Positions 30,714-38,636 of a stretch of 64,000 bases of DNA are shown here, piece after piece. Origin of the DNA: Arthrobacter antioxidans. Lineage in GTDB: Bacteria; Actinomycetota; Actinomycetes; Actinomycetales; Micrococcaceae. The stretch spans positions 2,480,001 through 2,544,000 of the forward strand of contig NZ_CP095501.1 of NCBI RefSeq assembly GCF_023100725.1, given 5' to 3'. The notes under the pieces were generated by a model. It ran no database searches. It worked only from the letters and a program-made list of their open reading frames with translations, and was not told the origin of the DNA. A program made the position numbers and the translations under genes. The stretch's first letter is position 1, and each line of letters starts with the position of its first letter.

Positions 30714-31936
30714 GCCCGCGCGCCCAGGATGGATGAGACGTCGACGCCCGCGGCCGCGAATTTCTCCTCGGCCGGCATACCGGTGGCCGTCAGCTCCAGG
30801 CTTCCCTCGATCCGCGTGAAGACCGGGGAGGACTCGATGACGCCGTTCTCCACGCGCCGTCCGAGTGCCATGATCTCGGTGACCCGGCGCCGGCCGCCGG
30901 GCAACCGGGCGCAGTGCACCACGAGGTCGATGCAGGAGGCGACCGTCGGCACCACGAAGCTGCTGGAGATGTTCTCGCCTGCCAGGAGCGGCAGCGTGCA
31001 GATCTTGGTGATGGCGTCGTGCGCACTGTTGGCATGGACGCTGCACATCCCGGGCAGTCCACTGTTGAGTGCGATGAGCATGTCCAGGCTCTCGGCCTCG
31101 CGCACCTCGCCGACGATCAGCCGGTCCGGCCGCATCCGAAGGGCCTCCTTCACGAGGCGCCGCAGCGGGATCTCCCCGTGACCTTCGAGGTTGGGTTGGC
31201 GGCACTGCAGGCCGACGACGTCACGCAGGGGCAACTGCAGTTCGAAGATCTCCTCGACGGTGATGACCCTCTCCCGTGGGCCGATGGAGGCCCCTAGACA
31301 ATTGAGCATCGTCGTCTTGCCGGACTGGGTGGCCCCGGAGACCAGGATGTTCAGGCCTGCGGCGACAGCCGTCCCGAGGAACCGCGCGGCGTGGGGAGAC
31401 AGCGAGCCCAGCTCGACGAGGTGCTCGAGCCTCGAGGCACGCGCGATGAACTTCCGGATGTTCACGGACCAGTGGTTGCGGGTCACGTCGGGGATCACGA
31501 CGTGCAGCCTGGAACCGTCGGGCAGGGAGGCGTCGACGAACGGGGAGGACAGGTCGAGCCGCCGCCCGGAGGACTTCAGCATCTTCTCGACGAGGTCCCG
31601 GACCTGCTGGTCCGTCAGCGACAGGGCCGTGAGCTCGGATTCTCCGTCCCGTGCAACATAGATCTCCGCGGGCGCATTGATCCAGATCTCCTCGATGGTC
31701 GGATCATCGAGGAGCGGCTGGAGTGCCCCGAATCCGGCGACGGCGTCGTAGATCTGCTGACGCGCGGCGTCCGGCCGACCGAGCGGCGGGAGGACCCCGA
31801 GCATGGAACGCTCCTCGTAGTCGGCGACGGCGTCGTGCACGAGGAGTTGCACCTCGCCGACCTGGCGGGCGGGATCGAGCCCGCGCCTGCGGATGAGTTC
31901 CCGTACCTCGCCCTCCACCAAGCGAACAGCATCCAT
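30710..31936 (-). CDS. tadA: Flp pilus assembly secretion ATPase TadA/CpaF
   Basis: A 408-residue hexameric secretion ATPase powering pilus assembly. Walker A is SGATQSGKTT, the Asp box is ERVITVEEIFELQL, Walker B falls around RMRPDRLIVGEVRE, and the His box is CSVHANSAHDAI. The ATG at 31936 has GGGGGA five bases upstream and begins MDAVRLVEG; an in-frame ATG 60 bases earlier lacks a ribosome site. It is the first gene of the visible tad operon. The segment 31678-32060, covering its 5' end and upstream region, recurs in decayed form at 38322-38636. Confidence 0.92.
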   Translation of the reverse strand: MDAVRLVEGEVRELIRRRGLDPARQVGEVQLLVHDAVADYEERSMLGVLPPLGRPDAARQQIYDAVAGFGALQPLLDDPTIEEIWINAPAEIYVARDGESELTALSLTDQQVRDLVEKMLKSSGRRLDLSSPFVDASLPDGSRLHVVIPDVTRNHWSVNIRKFIARASRLEHLVELGSLSPHAARFLGTAVAAGLNILVSGATQSGKTTMLNCLGASIGPRERVITVEEIFELQLPLRDVVGLQCRQPNLEGHGEIPLRRLVKEALRMRPDRLIVGEVREAESLDMLIALNSGLPGMCSVHANSAHDAITKICTLPLLAGENISSSFVVPTVASCIDLVVHCARLPGGRRRVTEIMALGRRVENGVIESSPVFTRIEGSLELTATGMPAEEKFAAAGVDVSSILGARA

Positions 31937-32060
31937 CGATGTCCCCCATATGTTCGCCCGCCGACGTCGATCCGCCGTCCGGGCCCGGAATTGCATCCGC
32001 CGGCCTCACCCTACTGAACGGAGCGCTGCCCGACCAGAGCAGTCGCCGCATGTGCACAAC
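31678..32060. repeat. Long direct repeat, copy 1 (tadA 5' end plus upstream region)
   Basis: 383 bases including the first about 86 codons of tadA and about 120 bases upstream. The matching copy at 38322-38636 is in the same orientation, shows scattered substitutions, and lacks an internal 69 bases. Homology stops abruptly just after TGTGCACAAC at 32050-32059. Confidence 0.9.
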
Positions 32061-32269
32061 CACGGCTACTGCCCCGGCAAGATCCTCGAGGAGCTTGTTC
32101 GCGAGTTGAGGACCCGCCGCAAACCGGAAGGATGCCGGGGAACGTGAGCCCGAGGGAGCCGTCACTCGTGACGCTGAGCAGGCCCATCAGGCCGACTCAG
32201 AGCGAAGTGGCGATAGTGACGAGACTGGTTATGATGCGGATGCCTGGTCCTCCGGGCGCAATGGTCCCG

Positions 32270-32483
32270 GTCCTACCACCGCGGACCTGGCTGCATGGAT
32301 GGCGTGGTCCACCGGGCGGTCGCCGTGGAAGTACCCGGAAGGGGCAACCCTTCAGAGGACGTGGGCCCCTCCATCCCAACCCACGTCATGGGCCATACCG
32401 AACACATCGGGTATCGCAGCGTGAACCTTGCCCGCCGTCCGATCGAACTCAAATCCGGGGTAGAGCACCCTGTCTTCCAGCTT
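32270..32483 (-). pseudogene. Broken Xre/MbcA/ParS-type (DUF2384-like) antitoxin C-terminus
   Basis: The minus strand reads RVLYPGFEFD, then KVHAAIPDVFGMAHDVGWDG, then HVL, a TGA stop at 32352-32354, and continues in the same frame as APSGYFHGDRPVDHAIHAAR. The pattern tyrosine-Pro-x-Phe-x-Phe followed by YFHGDRPVDH resembles the C-terminal domain of type II antitoxins of the Xre/MbcA/ParS group. The internal stop and lack of a proper N-terminus mark it as dead. No toxin partner is seen beside it. Confidence 0.6.
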
Positions 32484-32490
32484 GATGCCG

Positions 32491-32724
32491 TTACGTCCCA
32501 GGACAGGAGGGCAGAGAAGCTGGCGACGACCTCGTCGTCGGTCGGCGTGGTGATTGCGCGACCTCAGCAGCAGCGACGCGCGGACGGCCGTGGTGCGCGA
32601 TGAGGAGCACTCCGCCAAGCAGGGCGAAGGCGAGCAGCGTCTGACTATTGTGGATGGGCGCTGTCACGCCGAATATGAGTGCTGCGAGGATCATCAGGAG
32701 ATGAGCGATCTTCAAGGTCGTCAT
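32491..32724 (-). CDS. Hypothetical small membrane protein
   Basis: A 77-residue frame beginning MTTLKIAHLLMILAALIFG, with two hydrophobic segments separated by a short polar loop, then an arginine/serine-rich tail. No good ribosome site precedes the ATG. No family is recognised. It lies within the accessory block between the tadA repeats. Confidence 0.4.
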   Translation of the reverse strand: MTTLKIAHLLMILAALIFGVTAPIHNSQTLLAFALLGGVLLIAHHGRPRVAAAEVAQSPRRPTTRSSPASLPSCPGT

Positions 32725-32880
32725 GTATAGGCAATGCGTGCGAGTCCCTGGAAAAAACCAACTGATCACGCACATGAGCTTGGACACATCCGACTGCCCG
32801 ACTGCACGCACAAGAGACCGCCGGTTTGCTGTCATCCTCGTCGATATACAGCCCGAGAGATAGGGCGCTGCCCGAACCTG

Positions 32881-33201
32881 CTACTGGCCGGGTGCCCGAT
32901 ACGACGGCGTCTTGCTTGCTGCTGCGTCGAGATCCTCGGGCGTCATGAGGGGTGTGAGGCGCAGATTCACGGCGCCGCTGGAATTGATCATCAGTGACAG
33001 TGACGCTGCGCTGGGTTGATCGGGTACGTCGAGTACGCCGAGGACATCCGTTTCACCGAATGCGTAGTAGAAGCACTCGAGTGATCCCCCCACGGACTCC
33101 AGTGCCTTGACGACCGCGTCACGACGCTTGGACCCGCCCTCCTTCATGAGGCCTTTGATGCCCTCGCCCACATAGTTTCCTTGAAACAGATACTTGGTCA
33201 T
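32881..33201 (-). CDS. GYD-domain-like small protein
   Basis: A 106-residue soluble protein with the layout of GYD-domain proteins: the opening TKYLFQGNYVGEGIKGLMKEGG, then SVGGSLECFYYAFGETDVLGVLDVPD and a C-terminal MTPEDLDAAA. AGGA lies six bases before the ATG. GYD proteins are ferredoxin-fold, of unknown function, and often encoded near stress genes. It is a single gene on the accessory block. Confidence 0.78.
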   Translation of the reverse strand: MTKYLFQGNYVGEGIKGLMKEGGSKRRDAVVKALESVGGSLECFYYAFGETDVLGVLDVPDQPSAASLSLMINSSGAVNLRLTPLMTPEDLDAAASKTPSYRAPGQ

Positions 33202-33590
33202 GGTTGGTTCCTGTTCTGCTCAGGCCAGAACAGAAACCCATTCGCACGCCCAGTACATCCGATGAGTGAAGGGTTCTGGAGTTCTCCCCGACCGGGGTTG
33301 TACGCCGAGTGTAGGCCCCTCCCTTGGGGCTGACAACGGGCGGCAGCCCCGTCTTTCCAAGCACAGTGCAACCGGTGCGCTCACAGCCCAGGCCGACGTC
33401 CGCGCCAGAGGTGAGACCCGCCAGGGGAAGAGCAGGGCTCTTGGCAACGCTGATCCCTCAATTCCGCCACCTTGTCCGTCACCCTTTCACGGAGGACCGA
33501 TGGGTCGGATACACGCCGGCGGCCCCCTCGTCGATCGGCGGGTGTCGTATCGGGCAACGAAGCAGAAAAAAAGCACTTATCGCGGGTCCC
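33202..33590. other. Intergenic region in the accessory block
   Basis: About 390 bases between two minus-strand genes. Short open frames on both strands lack ribosome sites and family-like composition. It probably contains the promoter of the GYD gene at its left end. I see no strong hairpin. Confidence 0.5.
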
Positions 33591-34763
33591 CTACCAGGTG
33601 CTCGTCGAGACATCGATGACGTTGGGGACGAACCGGCAGAAATAGTCGGTGATGTATCCGTCGGATTCGCGGATGCCGACACCGACGGACTCACCGTCGA
33701 CGACCCACGCGCCGAGGACCGGCCTGTTGCCGTCGAAGTCGGGTAGTGGGCTCCACGCCTGATAGCACCAGCCTTCGGCCCCGTAGTCGCCGGGCTGCTC
33801 GGTGTCGACGCCCTTGGCGTGGATGCGGATGTTGTCGCCCTCCCGGCCGTGCAGGGGCTTGGCGACCCACTCCTCCATGCCGTTCGGTCCGTCGAGGTAG
33901 GACGGCAGCAGGTTCGGGTGGTCCGGATAGAGGTGCCAGAGGGCGGCCAGGAGCGCCTTGTTGGACAGGAACATCTTCCAGGCTGGTTCGAGCCACCGGG
34001 TCATCACGGGCCAGTCGAGGATCTTCTGGCCGAAGTCCTCCTTCATCATCAGCTCCCACGGGTAGAGCTTGAAGATGTTGCTGATGGCCTTGTTGTCGAG
34101 GTCCACGAAGCGGTGCTGCCGTGCGTCCCAGCCGAGGTCGCTCATGTTGATGCCCACAGTCTCCCAGCCGGCCTGGGATGCGACGTCACGCATGTAGGCG
34201 GCCGTCATCCAGTCCTCGCCGGATTCCTCGACCTCGGTGTGGGCGACGTGCAGCCGCGGGCCTTCCAGGCCGCCGCGCTGCTTGTCCCACGCTTTGATGA
34301 GAGCCTCGTGAATGCCGTTCCACTGGTCGCTATCGGGCTTGACGTCCTGGAGCCAGAACCACTGGGCGATCGACGCCTCGATGAGGCCGGTCGGGGTATC
34401 GGCGTTGTACTCGAGCGTTTTCGGCGGGTTCACGCCGTCGTAGGCGAAGTCGAAGCGGCCGTAGATGGCGGGTTCGCTGCGAGCCAGTGAACCGGCGGCA
34501 AGCCGCAACGCTTCGGCGCTGATGCCGATGTTGCCCATGGCGCCGGTGGCGAGATAGCGGGCCGCCTCGATGCACATGCCGTGCAACTCCTCGGTGACCT
34601 TCTCCAGCATCTCCACCTCGGCGAGGTCGAACTGGTAGTAGGCACTCTCGTGCCAGTACTCGATCTCGGAGCCATCGGGCATGATCGTCGTCGAATAGAG
34701 CAGGCCCTGGCTGGCAATCTTGTCCTTCCAGTCCGGGCGCGGGGTCGAGAGGACACGCTTCAT
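33591..34763 (-). CDS. Glutathionylspermidine synthase-like ATP-grasp ligase (YgiC/YjfC family)
   Basis: A 390-residue member of the GSP_synth ATP-grasp family (PF03738-like). Recognisable stretches are YNADTPTGLIEASIAQWFWLQ split around the active site, then WVAKPLHGREGDNIRI and GVWVVDGESVGVGIRES-like residues near the end, where ATP and metal bind. The family is predicted to form amide bonds; the true substrate is unknown. It begins one base after the stop of a lipoprotein gene, copying the ygiB-ygiC / yjfM-yjfC arrangement of enterobacteria. GGGGGG precedes the ATG. Confidence 0.87.
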   Translation of the reverse strand: MKRVLSTPRPDWKDKIASQGLLYSTTIMPDGSEIEYWHESAYYQFDLAEVEMLEKVTEELHGMCIEAARYLATGAMGNIGISAEALRLAAGSLARSEPAIYGRFDFAYDGVNPPKTLEYNADTPTGLIEASIAQWFWLQDVKPDSDQWNGIHEALIKAWDKQRGGLEGPRLHVAHTEVEESGEDWMTAAYMRDVASQAGWETVGINMSDLGWDARQHRFVDLDNKAISNIFKLYPWELMMKEDFGQKILDWPVMTRWLEPAWKMFLSNKALLAALWHLYPDHPNLLPSYLDGPNGMEEWVAKPLHGREGDNIRIHAKGVDTEQPGDYGAEGWCYQAWSPLPDFDGNRPVLGAWVVDGESVGVGIRESDGYITDYFCRFVPNVIDVSTSTW

Positions 34764-34764
34764 G

Positions 34765-35211
34765 TCAGCCCCCCATGCTTCCGGAGCGACCGCCGTTGCC
34801 ACCGGACTTCACGCTGCTGCCGAAGCCGCCACGCGTGACGGACTGGCCGTCGCCGGCAAACCCGTTCCTGGCGGTCGTTCCCGAGGGGATGCTCGTGGTG
34901 CCGCCGGAAACTTTGCCTCCGACGCGCGGGATGACCGTGCTGCTACCGGAACTGTTCAGGACCATGGGCAGGAAGTACCACCCGAAGTGGCTGCTGGAAC
35001 GCCCTTCCTCGCTGCATTTGCTGTCCTCGACACGCTCCTGGGTGGTCCTGTCCTGGCACACCTGGGCATAGTCCTCGTCGATGACGTCGCCCGAGGGGGT
35101 GCAGCCGGTGAGAAGGGCGCTGGCCAGGAGGGCGGTGACGCCGAGGGCTAGAGACCCGGTGCGGCGGGTGTGGTTCGAGATGCCCGAGGTCGAACTTTGG
35201 GTGCTGGTCAT
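34765..35211 (-). CDS. Lipoprotein, YgiB/DUF1190-like partner of the ATP-grasp ligase
   Basis: A 148-residue exported lipoprotein with a signal and lipobox LLTGC near residue 37. Its mature part has two cysteines (VCQDRTTQERVEDSKC), a WYFLPMVL segment and a long glycine/serine tail (GGFGSSVKSGGNGGRSG). YgiB-type proteins share this plan (Cys-pair plus glycine-rich end) and lie directly before the ATP-grasp gene. It may be the substrate or anchor for the ligase, which is inference. Confidence 0.75.
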   Translation of the reverse strand: MTSTQSSTSGISNHTRRTGSLALGVTALLASALLTGCTPSGDVIDEDYAQVCQDRTTQERVEDSKCSEEGRSSSHFGWYFLPMVLNSSGSSTVIPRVGGKVSGGTTSIPSGTTARNGFAGDGQSVTRGGFGSSVKSGGNGGRSGSMGG

Positions 35212-35357
35212 CGTCGCTTTCGCTGGTCGGCCGGGTGCTTGACCCGAATGTGTGCGGTCGCGCGTGGGTCTCTTCCCGAAACGAGGGCGACACCGTCGAG
35301 AATCTGGCAGCTTCTACTTCGAGTGTCCTCCCCTTCGAGTGACAAAAGGAAAAGCGA

Positions 35358-35377
35358 CAAGCTGATCGATCAGCTTG
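35358..35377 (-). terminator. Palindromic terminator
   Basis: A perfect 20-base palindrome centred at 35367/35368. On the minus strand it is followed by a T-rich run (TCGCTTTTCCTTTTGTC), so it should end a minus-strand transcript such as the tRNA-like element just upstream of it. Confidence 0.6.
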
Positions 35378-35391
35378 CCGCCTCGTCATGT

Positions 35392-35474
35392 TGGAGCACC
35401 TCGCTCGCCGGGATTCGAACCCGCCTGCTGAGGGACGACAGGTCACGTGGTGCTGCGACGGCGATCTGAGGTGC
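35392..35474 (-). ncRNA. tRNA-like element (degenerate tRNA or attachment-site remnant)
   Basis: 83 bases on the minus strand. The 5' GCACCTC (35468-35474) pairs with 3' GAGGTGC (35396-35402), which is followed by T and CCA. A perfect T arm CGGGTTCGAATCCCG lies at 35409-35423, and an extra 5-bp helix (35405-35409 with 35460-35464) extends the acceptor. No normal anticodon arm can be drawn, so it is not a standard tRNA. A terminator follows. It may be a decayed tRNA left by an integrated element. Confidence 0.35.
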
Positions 35475-35709
35475 AACCTGATCGAGCTGCCAAACCAGTT
35501 CATTCCTGCCTGTCTCGCAGTCTCCTCGAGGATGCGCAAGATATGCCCGAGGTAGGACCCAGCTTCTGACGGACACCTCCTGTTGCGATCTCGTCACACC
35601 GATCCGGATGACCTGCGGTGTCGGGCTACGCGTGAGCCCTGGCAGTAGTGCCGGCCACTGCAACGCTGCGATATTGACGGGGTGCTGGCCGAGGCGCAGA
35701 CTGTGCGCC

Positions 35710-36645
35710 ATGTCCGCAGATACTGTGCGCATCGCAGCAGTCCAGGCCACACCTGTCATCCTCGATGCGGAGGCGTCAATATCCAAAGCGCTCCGTCTCC
35801 TCGACGAGGCATCAAGGGAGGGCGTGAAGCTCGCGGTCTTCCCTGAACTGTTCATCCCGCTCTACCCCTCGGGGGTCTGGGCCTATCAAGCGGCCAAGTT
35901 CGACGGATTCGATGACCTGTGGACCCGCCTCTGGGCCAACTCCATCGACGTCCCCGGCCCACAGATCGACCGGCTCATCGAAGCATGTGCAAAGCACGAC
36001 ATGTACTGCGTCCTGAGTGTGAACGAACGGGAATCCGCGAGGCCCGGGAGTCTCTACGACACGATGATCCTGCTCGGTCCCGAGGGTTTGCTCTCGAAGC
36101 ATCGTAAGTTGATACCCACGATGCACGAACGCCTGTTCTACGGTATCGGGCCAGGACATGACTTGAGTGTCGTCGAGACTCCATTCGGCAGGGTTGGAGG
36201 CCTGCTCTGCTGGGAGAACCGCATGCCTTTGGCCCGGTATGAGCTCTACCGTCAGGGCGTGCAGATCTTGGCTGCCCCGACGGCGGATGACTCAGAAGGC
36301 TGGCTTTCCACGATGAGCCACGTGGCTATCGAAGCCGGCGCCTTCGTCGTCTCGGCCCCTCAATACATTCCCCGTTCTGCGTTTCCCGATGACTTCCCGG
36401 TTCCGTTGCCCGAGGATGGCCAGGCGTTGGGACGGGGTGGAGCGGCGATCTTCGAGCCCCTTGACGGCCGTCCGATCGCCGGTCCTCTCTATGACCAGGA
36501 AGGGATGGTCGTGGCAGACGTCGATCTGAACCACACCCTGACCGCTAAGCGGATATTCGACGTCGTGGGGCATTACAGCCGCGAGGATGTCCTCTACCCG
36601 CCGGCGGCACCCAGCCAGGCCCCGGGAGGCCCCCTTCGGCCGTGA
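35710..36645 (+). CDS. Nitrilase, carbon-nitrogen hydrolase superfamily
   Basis: A 311-residue enzyme converting a nitrile to acid and ammonia, or possibly acting on cyanide-like substrates. The catalytic triad is visible: Glu in VFPELFIP, Lys in SKHRKLIPT and Cys in GGLLCWENRMPLARY. CWEN after the cysteine marks branch 1 nitrilases rather than amidases. The ATG at 35710 gives the typical start VRIAAVQATPV; the earlier in-frame ATG adds a non-conserved leader. It is a single gene on the accessory block. Confidence 0.88.
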   Translation: MSADTVRIAAVQATPVILDAEASISKALRLLDEASREGVKLAVFPELFIPLYPSGVWAYQAAKFDGFDDLWTRLWANSIDVPGPQIDRLIEACAKHDMYCVLSVNERESARPGSLYDTMILLGPEGLLSKHRKLIPTMHERLFYGIGPGHDLSVVETPFGRVGGLLCWENRMPLARYELYRQGVQILAAPTADDSEGWLSTMSHVAIEAGAFVVSAPQYIPRSAFPDDFPVPLPEDGQALGRGGAAIFEPLDGRPIAGPLYDQEGMVVADVDLNHTLTAKRIFDVVGHYSREDVLYPPAAPSQAPGGPLRP

Positions 36646-36800
36646 CACAGATCCTCACAGGAAAATAATCATTAAGCCCGGCCCCGTTGGCTACAGCACA
36701 CTCAACCAAGGTTCGGCTTCAACGCTCACGAGTACCAGAGCTGGAAAACAAGTAGCTGATACTCATGACACTTACGGGAATGCCTTCCTAACGTTCTTGT

Positions 36801-36875
36801 ATGGGATACACGGACCACCACTGCCAGCTCTGCGGAGACGAAACCGACACGCTGTTCTGTGAGGACTGCACGTAG
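36801..36875 (+). CDS. Candidate 24-residue zinc-ribbon micro-protein
   Basis: A 25-codon frame, MGYTDHHCQLCGDETDTLFC then EDCT and stop, with two CxxC pairs separated by eight residues, as in tiny zinc ribbons. No clear ribosome site precedes the ATG, so it might be leaderless. A hairpin at 36893-36914 follows. It could be chance, but cysteine-pair spacing in a 24-residue frame is notable. Confidence 0.35.
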   Translation: MGYTDHHCQLCGDETDTLFCEDCT

Positions 36876-36892
36876 AACAACCACGGGAACAC

Positions 36893-36914
36893 CCCATCTC
36901 CGTAGAGGTGGGGC
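36893..36914. terminator. Possible terminator hairpin
   Basis: An 8-bp stem with one G-T pair (CCCCATCT with AGGTGGGG). It lies after the micro-ORF and after the stop of the convergent minus-strand frame, so it could serve either. Confidence 0.4.
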
Positions 36915-36929
36915 CCATCCGGTCGGCCA

Positions 36930-37322
36930 CTAGAGCGTGGCGATATTCCACTCCCTGAATGGGAGGATCCAAAGCTCCCCCGTATCCCGTCGTGCAGCGA
37001 GAGATGCAAGGAACGCGTCCATTTGTGCGGCGGTGATGTAGTTCGTGACCCCCACGTACTGTGGGTGAGCCCGAATAATCCAGCGGCCTCTCTTCGCGAC
37101 GGCGCTGTTCAAGCGTGTTTTCACCGAGTCGATGCCGGTCTGCCCAGCGTCCAACCACCGACCGTTGGACCCAATCGGAATGTGCCCGTCGAGCGGCTGC
37201 AACTGCCCGAGGCGGGTTACCTGCCCGGCGACGCACGCGTGGCCGCCGATGATCAGCCACCCCGCCGCGTGTACGCGTGGGTCCGCTCCCACCCAGGCAA
37301 TCAGGGTCCGAGCAGCAGCCAT
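36930..37322 (-). CDS. Hypothetical protein, possibly the C-terminal remnant of a larger enzyme
   Basis: A 130-residue frame beginning MAAARTLIAWVGADPRVHAAG, soluble, with a C-terminal RRDTGELWILPFREW. I do not recognise it with confidence; the end loosely resembles C-termini of polysaccharide-deacetylase-like proteins. The frame is open further upstream, and an AAGGAG at about 37350 does not match any start codon in frame, which suggests a damaged 5' end. Confidence 0.4.
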   Translation of the reverse strand: MAAARTLIAWVGADPRVHAAGWLIIGGHACVAGQVTRLGQLQPLDGHIPIGSNGRWLDAGQTGIDSVKTRLNSAVAKRGRWIIRAHPQYVGVTNYITAAQMDAFLASLAARRDTGELWILPFREWNIATL

Positions 37323-37682
37323 CTCGTAGACAGCAACCGCTTTGAAGATCTCCTTTCTCGAGCCACACTTCTGCGCTCGGCAGGAGGGCTGGGTGTGGCG
37401 TAACGCCGGCACACCCGTCTATCCCCTGAGGCAGACGCGCCTCGCACAAGACGCGCAAAACTTCGCGGATCACTGGAACCGTCACGGAAGCGTCATATTC
37501 TTGCGAAGCCGCCCGCCACCCGGGCCGGCCCAAACCATGCCAGTTGATCGCACCGCACCACTCAAGGAAGAAAGTGAACGAACATACCGACGTCGTGACG
37601 TGATCGAATGATAAACAGCCCCCGCAGACCATCGTTAGGAAGCAGAAGCCCAATAAAACTAATTCTTAGTGAATTTCGCATC

Positions 37683-37865
37683 ATGGGTTACGATGATCGC
37701 CTCGTGCTTATCGGAGCAGTGCGGGAAGCAGACGAGCATTTCAATGTGAAGGCCGCTCCGCTCGTAATGCCGATCATCGTCATCGTGCTCGGTATCGTCG
37801 TTGCCGAGTTGTCCGGACCTGAGAATGCAGCTCTGTTCGTATCCCTGTTCGCAGTAGTCTTCTAG
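37683..37865 (+). CDS. Small single-helix membrane protein (first of a coupled pair)
   Basis: A 60-residue frame: a polar start MGYDDRLVLIGAVREADEHF, then a strongly hydrophobic segment APLVMPIIVIVLGIVVAEL and a second hydrophobic end ENAALFVSLFAVVF. Its TAG stop overlaps the AGGAG ribosome site of the next small frame. No family is recognised. Confidence 0.42.
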   Translation: MGYDDRLVLIGAVREADEHFNVKAAPLVMPIIVIVLGIVVAELSGPENAALFVSLFAVVF

Positions 37866-37873
37866 GAGTACTG

Positions 37874-38050
37874 GTGTACGCGATTCGAATATCTCGACGG
37901 GAAGAAAGCAAGTACGAGGGATGGAAGTTCATCCTCGACGATGTGCATAAAACCAGGACGGCTTTGGAGCAGAAGGCGGAGACATCGGTTCCGCCACTGC
38001 CACGCAACTCATCTGCAGACGTGCAACCAGCGGCTATATCGCCCTCCTGA
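37874..38050 (+). CDS. Small soluble protein (second of a coupled pair)
   Basis: A 58-residue GTG-start frame with AGGAG five bases upstream, a good ribosome site for this genome. The product is charged (ISRREESKYEGWKF) and ends with a proline/serine-rich tail. It begins 8 bases after the preceding membrane mini-protein and is followed by a hairpin terminator, so the two look like a tiny bicistronic unit of unknown function. Confidence 0.42.
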   Translation: MYAIRISRREESKYEGWKFILDDVHKTRTALEQKAETSVPPLPRNSSADVQPAAISPS

Positions 38051-38070
38051 GATCATGCATTCAGAACCAC

Positions 38071-38105
38071 ACAGCGCCCTCACCCTTGAATGGGCGGGGC
38101 GCTGT
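38071..38105 (+). terminator. Terminator of the small two-gene unit
   Basis: A 9-bp perfect stem (38071-38079 with 38097-38105) with a 17-base loop, 20 bases after the second small gene, followed by TGCTTG. Confidence 0.55.
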
Positions 38106-38321
38106 TGCTTGAGCGAAACACCTAAGACTTCGCCTGTTGCCTTAGATGTTGATCGACCAGCGGAAGGTCGCCGCTTCCTCAGAACGACGGCACGGGGTGG
38201 GGTCGGGGCAAGTCCCCCTGCCTTTCCTGAAGGCACTCCTCTGGCATAGTGCCTATCTCTCTAGTTGATCCCCACGCCCACAGGGGGTCATCCCCTCCCC
38301 CTCCAGGGGTCGCCGCTCCTC

Positions 38322-38511
38322 TGATCCAGATCTCCTCGATGGACGGATCATCGAGGAGCGGCGGGAGCGCACCGAGCATGGAACGCTCCTCGTAGTCGGC
38401 GAGGGCGTCGCGCACCAGGAGTTGCACCTCACCGACCTGGCGGGCGGGATCGAGCCCGCGCGTGCGGATGAGTTCCCGCACCTCGCCCTCCACCAAGCGA
38501 ACAGCATCCAT
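38322..38511 (-). pseudogene. Truncated tadA 5' fragment
   Basis: The first about 60 codons of a tadA-like gene. MDAVRLVEGEVRELI matches the intact gene at 31936, followed by a 69-base in-frame deletion and then loss of the rest of the gene after residues matching IEEIWI. Substitutions relative to intact tadA are scattered, so the copy is not brand new. It is the coding part of direct repeat copy 2. Confidence 0.88.
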
Positions 38512-38636
38512 CGATGTCCCCCATCTGTTCGCCCGCCGACGTCGATCCGCCGTCCGGGCCCGGAATTGCATCCGCCGGCCTCACCCTACTGAACGGAGCG
38601 CTGCCCGACCAGAGCAGTCGCCGCATGTGCACAACG
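38322..38636. repeat. Long direct repeat, copy 2 (decayed tadA 5' end plus upstream)
   Basis: Matches 31678-32060 in the same orientation, ending at the same TGTGCACAAC. The 69-base deletion lies between short GAGCGGC-like direct repeats present in copy 1. The two copies bound the accessory DNA from about 32.06 to 38.32 kb. Confidence 0.9.

Larger units (their letters stand above)
35212..35709. other. Intergenic region holding the tRNA-like element
   Basis: About 500 bases between divergent genes (lipoprotein on minus, nitrilase on plus). Apart from the tRNA-like hairpin and its palindromic terminator, I see no coding frame with a ribosome site. Promoters for both flanking genes must lie here. 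Confidence 0.5.

Noticed and set aside
32132..32485. Plus-strand 117-residue frame
   Set aside because: Composition is low-complexity, no ribosome site, and it opposes the antitoxin-like remnant.
35392..35474. Calling a standard tRNA gene
   Set aside because: T arm and acceptor-like pairing exist, but no anticodon stem-loop can be drawn and extra bases separate T arm and acceptor.
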